From Periplaneta americana (taxonomy: Eukaryota; Arthropoda; Insecta; Blattodea; Blattidae): DNA of 64,000 bases. Position 1 is the first letter of the stretch. The number at the start of each line of letters is the position of its first letter. A model generated the notes under the pieces. That model was not told the origin of the DNA. It saw only the letters and a list, made by a program, of their open reading frames with translations, and made no database searches. Shown piece after piece: positions 33,948-45,149 of the stretch. A program made the translations under genes and the position numbers. The DNA lies in contig NC_091123.1 in assembly GCF_040183065.1 (NCBI RefSeq), forward strand, positions 8,811,001-8,875,000, written 5' to 3'.

Positions 33948-35575
33948 CAGGGGCGGCTCGTCCATAAGAGCCGCGGAGCTGCAGCACTCCCTGCTTTGAC
34001 AGGAAAATAAAAATAATATTTATTTTAATTTGTAGAAGAATTGTTACAGTTTTTATTGGTAAATTGCTTTATATTTCATCTGGCCGGGAATATGTACTAT
34101 TATCCTATGCATAATCTTTTTGCGCGTCGACTGTATTGGAATTGACACTGCATTCAAAGACGTCCTGGGATCTGCAAGGTGGGACAGCTCATAGTGAGTA
34201 TCTCTTGCACGGTCAGGGGGTAGAGAGGTGAAGGGAAGCAGAGAGAAACTGCCGCTGTTTAAAACCCGTATTTCGCTGCAGTGGCTTGCAGAGCCAGGCC
34301 ACAAGGGATCTTTCCTCTCATCCCACATCGCTATTGTAATGCTGCATCAAATGGATTCTCTATTCCCTTGAAACTTAATGACAACATTTTTATTTTCTTT
34401 TCACATACTTATTGTTGTAGAATCTTATCGAGTTAATATAACGAAATTAATATTCTCTTTTCCCTTATTATTAAGTATATATCCAGCCTCCAGCAGAACC
34501 TAATATTTGCCTTAACTCAAAATGATTGCACGAGTAGAATCCTCTTGATATAGCACGTAAAATACGAAAGAGACTTCTTTTCCAGTTTAAGAAAATTGTT
34601 GACCATCAGTATATCTGAGTGTTGCTTTGGTGTGACGTCTTAGTACCGTAACTTAACCAGTGCAAATTTGCAGGCATGAGTGTGTGTGAATTACAGAATA
34701 TTAATTTTATTTTTCTAACTTTCCCTTGCGGAGAAGATTGATGTAATGAAGTGAAATTAAAGGGTCGTCCGTTACCCGACTTAAATCTTACTCAAGCTTC
34801 ATCCAGCCGAAATAGTGCATATATGTAAGGAAGTATAACAATGAAATTTACGCTAAGCATTTGTGGTTACGTGGATGTGAACAAAAAAATCTGTATTTTG
34901 ATTTCTTTGCCTCCTCTTCGGTGGTGATGCTGCATGAACTAGGAGTGGCGTGACACATTTAGGACATTTGCCCCTAAAAAGCAAAATGCACGAATCTTCG
35001 CAGTCTCACCTGAAAATTTTGTTTCATTGGCTGTGTTAGGCAAAACTAATATTGCAGTGCAATTAAGTGAAACGAACAGAACAAACATTCTCAAACATAA
35101 TCAAGAAGTGAGAAAAAATGGTAAAATTATTTAAAAAAAATATTGATTGTATCAAATTTTGTGGCCAATATGAACTTCCGCTTAGGGGACATGATGAAAA
35201 AATGATTCGAAGAACCCTGGTGTATTTCGTGGGTTGCTACAGTTCGCGAGTAATCTAAATGAGCCTTTCAAAAATCATTTGGAACATGCCACTGTTGAAA
35301 GGTAATTCTAAGACAATTCAGAATGCACTGGTAGATTGCAAGTTGAGTGTCTGCCGATCTGAAATTCAGACTGAAACCGACGGTATTAGTTTTTTTAGCG
35401 ATTAGCAAATGATGCAACAGACATCTCCCAGCTAAGTCAGGAAGTTTTGGTTTTTCGATATGTATTGCATTTATTTTTGTCCTATACTTATTAGTAATGG
35501 TATCAAGAAGTGAAATTTGTATGTACCAAAATCTAATGCAGCTCTCCCAATCCACAAGTTCACGAGCCGCCACTG
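33948..35575 (+). mobile_element. hAT transposon relic with 8-bp target duplication
   Basis: 1628 bp, ends CAGGGGCGGCTCGT and CAGTGGCGGCTCGT (reverse complement of right end). Exact GTTCTATT at 33940-33947 and 35576-35583. Copy A at about 23340 has the empty site. Near 35000-35290 the + strand reads in broken frame HLKILFHWL, then IDCIKFCGQYELPLRGHDE and a GLLQFASNLNEPF-like piece, matching the DUF4371/ZMYM1-type hAT transposase. Many stops. Confidence 0.92.
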
Positions 35576-36069
35576 GTTCTATTAAAGAAATGTATCGATA
35601 TGATATGAATAACTTTCTGCTAGTGTAATTTTTAAGTTGCTGGTATGTTGCATTTTAAAAGATTTGTAGTTTATAAAGTATTTTTAAATAGGTCCTATGT
35701 TATATCCTATTCGATTTTTAAGTTTTTAATTATTAATTCTCTTGAAATTATCGCAACCACCCTTCCTGTAATCACTCATATTAGTTTCATACCGTCACCT
35801 CCTTTAAAGTTTATCCTAAAGCATCTTTAAGCACTATCAGCAGCAAGAGAGCGAGAGAATATCTTGTGTATGAATGGTGAATTCCAAAATTAATTGTAGT
35901 TCATAGTTTATAGGTGCATTGCATATCGTAAATATGAATACAGGAATGTGAAGGACCAGCAGAACCGAATATTGTTGTGAGAGACAACCATATCCATATC
36001 AACATCGTAAATATGATGTACCGGTACCTATTTTATTAACATGTTATTTGAGTCGGCCTCGATAGCATA

Positions 36070-37422
36070 CAGTAGCGTGCAAATTAATCCGAACACGACA
36101 TATTTTTACATTTTCTGTCATTGTTGGCCTCACAGCTGCTCATACCGCTTTAATTGACATCTGTAGTACGTGTAATTTCATTGTTGAAGGTCTGTCATTA
36201 TTTTTTTATAATATGTGACATTTTGCCTGTCGTTTTGTACTTATAAGCATTTCAGTTGTGTTGAAGACTTAATACTGCAATCCTGTGTACATTCTGTCGT
36301 CTTCACAAATGGATACAACTCCACGAAAACAGTCTAAAATTATAACATTAGCACAGCATTCTTCTATGACACGGAGGCAAATTGCTGCAGAATGTCACAT
36401 CGGTTTGCCTACTGTTAATTCGATCATAAAACGATACAGGGAAACTGGATCCATCACACCCCAGAAAAAAGGAAACTGTGGCCGGAAAAGGAAGACTTCA
36501 CCTGCAGATGATCGTTTAATTGTCAGGAAAAGTAAATTAAATCCTAGACTAACTGCTGTCGACTTAACCCGCGAGTTAATGGCTACCACTGGGGCGAATA
36601 TTCACGTCACAACAGTGCGGCATAGGCTTTTGGAAGCTGGACGAAGGGCTCGTAAGCCTATTAAGAAGCAACTGCTAACCCCTGTTATGTGCAAAAAACG
36701 CTTAATGTGGGCAAAATTACATCAACACTGGACAGTGAATGACTGGAAGAATGTACTTTTTTCCGATGAGTCTCATTTTGAGGTCCACGGCCACCGTGTT
36801 TCTTACGTATGGAAAGGATCCGAAAAAATAACAGCAGCTCATCTCCAACAAGCACCCAAATACGCCCCCTAAAGTAATGTTTTGGGGTTGTTTTACACAT
36901 GAAGGGCCTGGAGCATTAATACCTATCAAGGGAATGATGAATTCTGACAAATATATTCACTTATTGGAAACCAGAATCGTACCCCAGCTGCAAAAATCAT
37001 TTCCGGATGGCAGAGGTGTGTTCCAACAAGACCTGGCACCATGCCATACGTCTCGAAAAACTACAGAATTCTTCAACAAGAAGAATATTCAGGTACTTCC
37101 CTGGCCAGGCAACTCACCCGACATCAACCCCATTGAGAACTTGTGGTCAATTTGCAAAAGGAGAATGCAAAAAATGGATTGTTCTACAAAGGAGAAGATG
37201 ATTTCTGCCCTCATTGGTGTATGGTTTCGCGATGAAGAAATGAAGAATATTTGTGGGAAATTAGTGGAATCCATGCCAAATCGTCTCAGAGCTGTTATTA
37301 GGAACAAGGGAGGCCACATATATTACTGAGGTATGTCTTAGATCCTTTTTTTTTTTTTTTTATCCCGTTTGAGTGTTTTTGCATAAGTAATTACGTTGTT
37401 CGGATTAATTTGCACGCTACTG
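36070..37422 (+). mobile_element. Tc1-like DNA transposon, nearly intact
   Basis: 1353 bp with identical inverted ends of about 26 bp beginning CAGTAGCGTGCAAATTAATC, flanked by TA at 36068-36069 and 37423-37424. It splits the copy B SINE; copy A has the empty site agcatagtcgg at about 23829. Near-identical ends and almost open transposase point to recent insertion. Confidence 0.96.
36309..37329 (+). pseudogene. Tc1 transposase (DD34E), one frameshift
   Basis: Starts MDTTPRKQSKIITLAQHSSM. The N-terminal half has two helix-turn-helix regions (RRQIAAECHIGLPTVNSIIK; LTRELMATTGANIHVTTVRH) joined by a basic GRKRKT linker. First catalytic Asp in VLFSDESHFEVHG. The frame ends at 36872. The rest, from PPKVMFWGCF, continues in another frame to 37329 (HIYY-stop), with second Asp in VFQQDLAPCHT and Glu in DINPIENLW, 34 residues apart. 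A one-base change near 36850 separates the halves. Expected length for the family is about 340 residues, which the two halves together would give. Confidence 0.9.
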
Positions 37423-37519
37423 TAGTCGGTATAGCGCTGGCCTTCTGTGCTCGAGGTGCGTGTTCGATCCCGGCTCAGGTCGATGGCATTTATTAAATGC
37501 GACAGGCTCATGTCAGCAT

Positions 37520-37566
37520 GATAAAGCGTTGTAAAATAACCTATTAAAATAAAGTAAAATAAAATC
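37520..37566 (+). mobile_element. Tiny retroinserted SINE tail
   Basis: About 47 bp (tgataaagcgttgtaaaata... ending A-rich) flanked by direct catgtcagca. Copies at 23934 and 47890 lack it. Looks like the 3' end of a SINE-type RNA. Confidence 0.65.
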
Positions 37567-38462
37567 ATGTCAGCAGATTTACTAGCATGTGAAAGAACTT
37601 CTGCAGAATAAAATTCCAGCACACTGGCGACGCTGATATAACCTCTGCAGTTGCGAGCGTCGTTAAATAAACCATAATGAAAAAAATGTTATTTGAGTAA
37701 ATTATTGTGTAAGTAATCTTGACTACCGGTAATGTAGATTTTAATGTTAATAAATCTGTAATGTTTAAATATGGCGGAGATGATCGAGTAACTGTTGGCG
37801 ACACTGTATGGAATACCCAACGACTTATAGAAAGAGAACATACAGTGGCCAAGTTGTCCTGTACAGTGCTCTTTACGGTGCCACAGCACGGCAGGTATGA
37901 ACTCTAGATCAAATATATAGCATAATTATATCCATGTATACCGTATATGATCTAGGGTTTAGTTTAACCGGTAAAATTGATCAGATTTATATTGCTGATG
38001 TAGAAATTTGTGATCTTTTTAACCCTTACAACGCAGCTGCAAAATAATATCTTGTTACATTTTGCAACCGACTTCTGCACTTTAGCGGATTTTCAGAAGC
38101 TGATTGGCGACACCAGTGTATAGGGAATTATACTTCCTGTGCGTTGGCGACACTAGTGACGTGCCCAAGGCCATAACAAATAGGCATGTGATCCTAATTT
38201 CGGTTCGCAAAAGTAGTTCTTTGAAACACTTCAAAGAAAATCCAAGAAGACAACATTTTTAAGACATCTACAATCAAATCCATTGTTGAGGTAGTATTGG
38301 ATACTGAACATTTAATTATTGAAACCTTAAAGTTAAGCAGGTAGTTTGTAACAGACTGAAATATGTGTGAATTGTAGACTACGTATGCATATCTCGAGTA
38401 TTCTTGTAGGCATCGTTTTATTTGACTATATAGGTAGGTATAGTTAAGAAAACATAATTTCC

Positions 38463-38640
38463 ACCGGCGTACTTCAGTTGGCTAAGACCCTTACCTACCG
38501 ATCCTGAGTTGCGCTCGGGCGCGGGTTCGATTCCCGCTTGGGCTGATGGCTTTGTTGGATTTTTTTTTTTTTCGAGCTTACCCCCCATCTGGGTGAGACG
38601 ATGCTCCCTGGACAAAATTATCGTATTTTATAATTGTTTG
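38463..38640 (+). mobile_element. tRNA-derived SINE
   Basis: Head gtacttcagttggctaagac (A box) and cgggttcgattcccgcttgg (B box), followed by a T-rich spacer and a body to about atcg at 38623. The cloverleaf 3' half is well formed, but the long tail makes a functional tRNA unlikely. Confidence 0.8.
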
Positions 38641-38644
38641 AATG

Positions 38645-39416
38645 CAGCAGAAGCCAGAAGTCTTGCTAAAGATGTTATTGCTAAAGCACTACGAAATGGC
38701 GTTCCTGTGCTTATCAAATCGTAAAAGAGGAGTATTTTCCCTAGACCAAAAATACAGTACAAATCACCTGAACTTCCTGGTCGCTAGTTTCTGTTTTCTT
38801 TTCCCTATATTTTGGAACCCAGATTTCTATTGCAATTATAAGCTTATTATTGCACCTAACTTTATGTGCAGAATGAATATGCGCAACACTGAAACGTAGC
38901 AATTCTATGAGCTACAGCCGAATTCTAATATTATTATTAGTAGTTAGGCCATGGACCAATGTAACCTGTGTGACCACGCCCAATGACGCCACCTCCTCTC
39001 GCTACAGGCATGAGGACGCTGAAAGTTGCATACCGTATAAAATTAGGCATGCTGCATGTCCTCTCTCAGTAATATCGCGGCAACTAGGGCAGTTATAATT
39101 GTTTGATTTGTAATCGCGAGTTCTGCAATATTAAAGTGATAATAGAAACATACGATATACACTTTGAGTGAACCATAGTGAAAAAATTTGTTGTGAACTG
39201 GGACTAATTTTGGAATGTCGCTTCATATGAAGAGAAAATATATTGCATGCCCTTCATTAATTACTTCCCTTATCATAGACCCGTACTGTCCATTTGTAAA
39301 CCGAACAAAAATAAAACATTAAAATCAATACAACTGTAGCTTCATTTCCGAAACTGGGTGACGTAGTGTACGTGCTAGTGTATCCCTGATACAGCGTATA
39401 CTTTGTTTTTTCGGTA
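38645..39416. other. Unassigned sequence
   Basis: First part weakly similar to 25950-26090. A less AT-rich island at 38940-39080 (gaccacgcccaatgacgcca) has no recognisable product. Confidence 0.5.
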
Positions 39417-39627
39417 ATTCGGTAGAAAATGTTGATCGATATGGCAGACATCATCGAGGATCAATGACAGGTTAGATTTGGTTTGTGTAGGCTTTTGGTA
39501 TACCTACTTAACAAAACCATAGGCTATATGCACGACACCAAAAACCTCAACAAACCAAACCTAACCTGTCACTGATTCTCGATGATATTGATGTCCGTCA
39601 TATTGACCAACGTTTTCTACCGAATTG
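39417..39627. repeat. Foldback / MITE-like inverted repeat
   Basis: Arms about 39417-39485 and 39551-39627, roughly 85% complementary with one small indel. Shared words: aattcggtagaaaa, atcatcgag, tgacaggttag, tttggttt. Loop about 65 bp. Confidence 0.85.
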
Positions 39628-39829
39628 CTGGTTTTTCTTTTTACTGGATTCTGTGTGTTTGTGTAAACACAGTACTGCCACTTCCAAATGACAGTTCATT
39701 CACAAGCACTGACAATGTGCAGACTATGCGTGAAATATTATACTGATAAGGAAATCACAATTTCCAAACAAAAATGTTGAACACCAGTCTGCACCACACA
39801 GTCTACAGAGTTAGCAAGATCTTGTAGGC

Positions 39830-40575
39830 CAGTGAATAGGGATTATAAAGAATGGACACTGAGCGAATTTTCCTGTGTTTTATTTCTCTGTGCGCCAGCG
39901 TTTAGTTATACTTGCAAGCGCTAGAGGTTAGTGTAATCGAGCATAGGCTAAGATAATAATTGTGAATAGAGTTGAGACACAGGATTCAAACATCGCCTAC
40001 CTTATTGCATAATCCAGTGACGCTTCGCTTCAAATAAATTCAAGTTAACAGCTTTTCCTTATTTCTCAGTGACGAACTAGTTGTAATAATATTTTTTTTA
40101 TATTTCAGATATAATAAATTATATTATAAAATAATATAATACATTATAAAATTAAGTATCAGATTCGTTTAATATTTGTATATAATATAATATAGGTATA
40201 TGGTTTTACTTCTTATAAGAGTTTTGTTTTTCCATTTTCAGCGTCATCAAATCATTACATATTTTAATTGTTGTTGGGGTCAACGTCTCAACTCTCATTA
40301 TAAAGGAACTTTAGAGTCTAGACATTACAGTTAATGACGGATTTATTATTTTATGGAGCCAAGTTATTTTATTTGAGTACGTAATGTACCCATATGTATT
40401 AATTATGTGTGTTATATTTCCACTGTGCCGACTGCTAGCTGGTGTGATGTCAGCGCCAACTCTTGGGAGAAAACAGAATCTCACGCTCTAGCTGGCTTGA
40501 AGGTCATTGAAATCAGTCCTGATACATCAAAGGTACCGACGCGAAGTGTCCATTCTTTATAATCCCTATTCGCTG
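39830..40575. mobile_element. DNA element with about 30-bp inverted ends and 7-bp target duplication
   Basis: 746 bp. Ends CAGTGAATAGGGATTATAAA (left) and CAGCGAATAGGGATTATAAA (reverse complement of right), the match running on through gaatggacact. Flanked by exact TGTAGGC at 39823-39829 and 40576-40582. No transposase signature. Not assigned to a superfamily. Confidence 0.85.
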
Positions 40576-40582
40576 TGTAGGC

Positions 40583-41424
40583 AGCTGATAGACAAGTGCT
40601 GGAACAGAGAGGGGGCAGCGGGGTGCTTTGAAATGTTGCCAACTGCAATGAGGTAGGCAAGTCCAAGTTCCAGTTGTAGTTTAAATTATGATTTTATCTA
40701 AAACATTATAACATTTATAATGCTTTAAAGCTTAAAGTGACTTGTGAATGCCTTATATTTATTTATAAACTGTTCATCCACTGTTAGTTGTAAAAAAAAA
40801 AACACTTTAGTAGGAAAGTTTTATTACCAGAACATAATGTATATAAGTAAACAAAAATACAAACATTCAGAATTGAAAACAAATTTGAAACAAGTAAAAA
40901 AAAAAAAAAAATACTAGTTCAGAACAACATAAAATGTCTTCTTGTTGGATAGGTTAGATAAAACTGAAGCAGGAATATACTCAACATCTTTCTTACACAG
41001 TGGCATAACAACATTCCATGAGGCACTGGATGAACTAACAACGTGAGACCAATCTGTTAACTTCATTTCCAACACGTGCATCAGTGTTTGTTTTTAAATA
41101 TTTTCTAAGCAATGCACCTATACTTCGTTTTATTTACTCATTTTTTCTTTCTTTCTTTAATGCATTGAATGAGAATCATATTCCCACTTAATGATCTCTA
41201 GCTAATATACATATCTATATAAAACTACTACATATTTCTGTCTTTAAGAAGATGAGCATTAATTGACGCTGTTTTTTTTTAAACATCTTCACACATAATA
41301 ACTGCAAGACTTACAGAGGTTCGAAACAAATTTGGAATTCTGTTACTATTTGTTGCAGTGAGACCTCTGAAAGAAACAGAGCTTGCTGGCTCCATTAATA
41401 TTTAAAATGCTCAAAGTTGATTTT
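40583..41424. other. Unassigned sequence
   Basis: AT-rich with A- and T-homopolymers; nothing recognised. Confidence 0.5.
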
Positions 41425-42290
41425 GTCTAATGCCAAGGCATTTGACAACGAAGCCATTCGCCATCTTGCACTCCAATATTTTGTATGATATCATCTTCTT
41501 GTAGCAATGCTATGCATCTTTTGATGTGTTCCATGTTCAGTTCTTCATTTGCATCTCACAATACACAGGCGGATGTTTGGGAAATTACTGTCCTTTGCAG
41601 GTGACTTGCCAAACAATCATGACCTGTTATCAACCTGAACATCGCAACAGCAAATTTACATGGCCCTTAAGGGATTATCTGGGGCTAGTCAATAACATTT
41701 CGCAGGTTTTATCTTTTGCTCCATCCTAATTTTATTGTTTTTCAACAGATCTCAATTTATTTTTGAATGGTTTTTTACAAAATAAACTCCGCCTCTACAT
41801 TATTGTAAAATTTCAGTGTTCCTTTTAGCCAAAAAGTCTGCTGTTTCATTTCCTTTTATATGACAATGAGAAGGAATGCATTGTAAACTTAATTTTTTTC
41901 TGTAGTTTAGTTATGTAATATATCATTTTCTTACAATTCTGAATGTTAGCCCCTTTTGTAGACTTTCGAAATTATAGCTTGTATGGCTCCATTTGAATCT
42001 GATATGACAACATTTTGGGATTTATTTAATCTACTGGTATATAAGAGGTTTTGCAAATATATACATATAAATAACAGTAATATCTCTTAAAATGTGCTGT
42101 ATATTCGATACAGAATGGTAAAATGGAAAGAGAGGACATATTCTTGCAGCTCCTGCTTCTCTTGAATGTAATATAAGGGATCCATCTCTTCGATTCATTA
42201 TGTGGGTATCTTGTCTCAATTGTTTCCATAGCCAGAGTCTTCAGAATTAGAAATTTATAAATCTTCTCACCATTTGTGAGCTGCCACAAG
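41425..42290 (-). mobile_element. Old relic of the RNase H LINE family
   Basis: The 3' end gtctaatgccaaggcatttgac at 41425 matches the LINE ends at 29998 and 52992 (ctaatgccaggcatttgac). The minus strand near 42120-42250 reads LAMETIETRYPHNESKR and, in another frame, RRDGSLILHSREAGAARICP, matching ETINIRYPP and DGSLISREQGAG. Many breaks. Confidence 0.75.
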
Positions 42291-42466
42291 GGACAAAGAG
42301 TACTTGAGCTTATAAATATGTTTACAAGTTCATTGAATCATTGTTTTTGTTTTGAAAAATGAAACTTCTAGAAATACAGAGCTGCAAATACATTTTTAGA
42401 TTAATATAAATATACCAGTTTTAGAGAGAGATAAGTATTACGAAAAAGTAAAGAGTGCTAATGAAC

Positions 42467-42690
42467 TTAGTTCCATTTCGAATATAGGTGATGCTTTAAT
42501 GGAGCATTTGAACCTTCCAATGCAGCTAAGGTTACAATGGGAATAATAGCTGTAGGTATTCCAAGCCTCTTAAACACATTTTTCATTAAGAGAGTAGCGG
42601 TACCTCTTGCTCCAACTAGACTTCCAATTACTTCAAGCTCTTTTAGTCTGTAGTTTTGGAGGTAATAGAGAATGGTGGGATTGTACATAT
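42467..42690 (-). mobile_element. Short open stretch, possibly a LINE C-terminal piece
   Basis: 73 codons, KELEVIGSLVGARGTATLLM, then KNVFKRLGIPTAIIPIVTLA. The EVIG.LVGARGT wording resembles C-terminal parts of some non-LTR polymerase proteins. I cannot name the family. Confidence 0.35.
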
Positions 42691-42894
42691 TCTTTTTTTT
42701 TTTTTTTTTTCCTTATCTACTTCTGCCTGTTCCTCATTCGTTTCGAAATGCACAGTGGAATCAAATTATGAATCCGTCTTGTAGATTCTTGAATGCTATT
42801 AGGCTATATCTATGCATATGCAAAATTATGTGAATAGTGTATTTAATTATTAAAGTTCTACATCTTGATTACACAACTTTTAACACTGTATCAC

Positions 42895-43064
42895 TTCGGA
42901 ATATGTATGATTAGAACTTTCTTGTGTTAAATTTTAACGTACCTTATTAACATGTTTCGACCTATTTTCGGTCATCTCTGAAGATGACCGAAAATAGGTC
43001 GAAACATGTTAACAAGGTATGTTAAAATTTAACACAAGAAAGTTCTAATCATACATATTCCGAA
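42895..43064. repeat. Near-perfect hairpin, 83-bp arms, 4-base loop
   Basis: Arms 42895-42977 and 42982-43064 pair at 81 of 83 positions around loop CTGA (42978-42981). The centre reads ggtcatctctgaagatgacc, followed by gaaaataggtcgaaacatgt. Shares CTGA-A/G-GATG-stem-CGAAAC with the Penelope relic at 50152-50180. Confidence 0.95.
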
Positions 43065-43769
43065 ATATTAAAATTCCTTTCAATCTGTAAAAAACAAAGA
43101 CAAGCAAAGTGAATTTTTTCTTTAGTTTTTGAAAAAATTCCTCATGCCCTGAATTTGTGATGTTCCTGCATTTCACTGTAACTTATTGCCGCTGTGAAAT
43201 GTTGTATGAATATTACAACCACATGAAAAATTGAATTTGAGAAATATTGTGACTTGTGGGGTCTCTACAATTCACAGTTCAATTATGGACTGAAATGAAA
43301 AATAAGATACAGTACTTCAGTTCGCAGACCCATGCTTGGTCCGAAATAACTCTTTGTTCATATAAGATTTGTGCTAAAATTAGACCTACTTAAAAGTCTT
43401 TTTCAGAACACAGACGTATCAATGAAATTACTTGTTCGGCATTTTGTAATCATCAGTCGCTACTAAAAGTATAAATAATAATTTAAATAATTATTTATTT
43501 CGTATAAGATCAAGTGAGGTACAAATGACACTGAGTTAGTGTGAAACTAGGTGAGATGAAATTTTATAATTTGTGGTCAAATATGGAATATAGTGAATAT
43601 TTTCTTCTGCAATGTTGCAAGTTCTAACAGACTGAAAAATAGATATTTTTCTTTTCTAAGGGCATCACATAGGTTATTGATATTTACATGTCATCCTCTC
43701 ATTATCTCTCTGGCTTTTCAATAGCAATCAGTTTCATAGGTAGATTTCAGGGCTGACATTTTTGTAGAT
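43065..43769. other. Unassigned sequence
   Basis: AT-rich; no feature supported. Confidence 0.5.
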
Positions 43770-45110
43770 AGATTTATTCATTCCATAATATTCTTACAGT
43801 TGCTTTATAGCATAAAATAAAGAACATGTCTAATTCTTACGTTTAACATAAATGCAAATATGAAATATATACAGATTTAATACCGTACCTTAATAACAGT
43901 AACATAATTATTATACCATTTAATCATCATCATCATCATCATCATCATTCTTGCATCTATTGGGCCTAGTGGCCCATTACAGTCTCTTGCCAATGCTTGA
44001 ACGGTTTGCCCAAGGATCTCTTGCCCACAGGATGGTAATTTAAAATTTGGCGTGGAATTCTAGAACGAGGCATTCTGATGACATGTCTGTATTTCTGTAG
44101 GTATTTAATAGTATTAAAATATTTACACGGTACTGTGAAATATCAAGAATTCATCTACAGAATAGAAAGTATGAGATATTAAGTAATTTTTTAGTTTTAC
44201 TTTAAATAATGCAGAGTTTTGGCTATGATTCTTAATATCTTCAGGAAGACTGTTGATAATTTTTATTGCCATGTAACGTTCTCCCTTTTGATAGCAGGAT
44301 AAATTTGATGATGGCATATGAAAATCATTCCTTCTGCGGGTATTTATGCTCTGTATGGCTGAGTTAGTTGGAAAATTTTTTTTTATTACATAAGAGGAAA
44401 TTTATTAAAGAGTATATGTACTGATTTGTTAAGGCTAGAATCTCTAATTGAAAAAAAAAAAAATATATCTACACGATTTTCTAGCCTTTGCTCCAACTAT
44501 TATTCTAATTGCTCTTTTTTTAAAAAGAATATATTTTTACTGTCTGCATAATTTCCCCAAAATATTATTCCATAGGATATAATGGAATGAAAATAGGCAA
44601 AATATATTGTCTTTAAGATACTGGTACTGCTATTTAGAAATTGTTGTAATGAATAACCTAATTGCGAAGAAAGCTGAGCTAAGTTTGGGGGTTATTTCTT
44701 TAATATGATTTTTCTATTATTAATATACAGTACAAGCCAAGAAATTTGGTTGTTGATGTTTGTATAGAGGTCTATTGTTGATAGTTGTGTCTAATATTTC
44801 AGAGATTAAATTTGAAGTAGTTTTAAATTGAATTAAGTTAGTTTTATTAATGTTTAATTGGTTGTAAACCAGTCATAAATTTTAAGGAGAATATTGTTTC
44901 TGTTTTATATTTTAATGCAGCAAAGTTGTCGCAATTTTGATACTTGAGTCATCGCAAATGGTATAGGATAACTTGTTCCTTTTATTAAGGGGCCCAAGAT
45001 CATTATTTATAAAAATTATAAAAAGAACAGGCCCTAATATATATCCTTGCAGGACCCCTGTATGAACATTTCCTCATGTTGAAGTAATTGTAGATGTTCT
45101 CTGTCCATTT
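43770..45110 (-). mobile_element. LINE (CR1/Jockey-like), 5'-truncated
   Basis: Minus strand carries reverse-transcriptase pieces GVLQGYILGPVLFIIFINND (near 45060-45000) and, at the C-terminus, CYQKGERYMAIKIINSLPED and YLISHTFYSVDEF (44130-44300). An ATC microsatellite and foreign-looking segment interrupt the 3' part at about 43923-44095. Frame breaks throughout. Confidence 0.82.
43923..43948. repeat. (ATC)n microsatellite
   Basis: About eight ATC units. Confidence 0.9.
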
Positions 45111-45149
45111 CTACTTACATGGCACACAAGAGGCAATATGGTTCAGGTC

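Larger units (their letters stand above)
36053..37680 (+). mobile_element. tRNA-derived SINE, interrupted by the Tc1 (copy B)
   Basis: Begins tcggcctcgatagcata, resumes at 37423 with gtcggtatagcgctggcctt (A box) and gtgcgtgttcgatcccggct (B box), ends gcgagcgtcgttaaataaac near 37672. Also holds a small retro-insert at about 37520-37566. Confidence 0.88.
31590..37822. repeat. Duplicated block, copy B
   Basis: Counterpart of 20845-25490. Extra material here: 32330-33895 (with a transposase relic and a SINE), a hAT at 33948-35575 and a Tc1 at 36070-37422. Missing here: the 21590-22510 region, the SINE at 22891-23235 and the hAT at 23972-25264 of copy A. Confidence 0.88.

Noticed and set aside
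35268-35573. 101-codon minus-strand frame
   Set aside because: Antisense to the hAT transposase relic.
38463-38545. Possible tRNA gene from good A and B boxes
   Set aside because: Acceptor stem does not close and a SINE body follows; the same applies to 22891, 23815, 47782, 49555 and 51130.
42978-43004. Hammerhead ribozyme
   Set aside because: The CUGAUGA box is not exact and the third stem is not evident; kept only as a resemblance.
42895-43064. microRNA precursor
   Set aside because: Arms are far longer and more perfect than an animal miRNA hairpin; hairpin-siRNA or foldback fits better.
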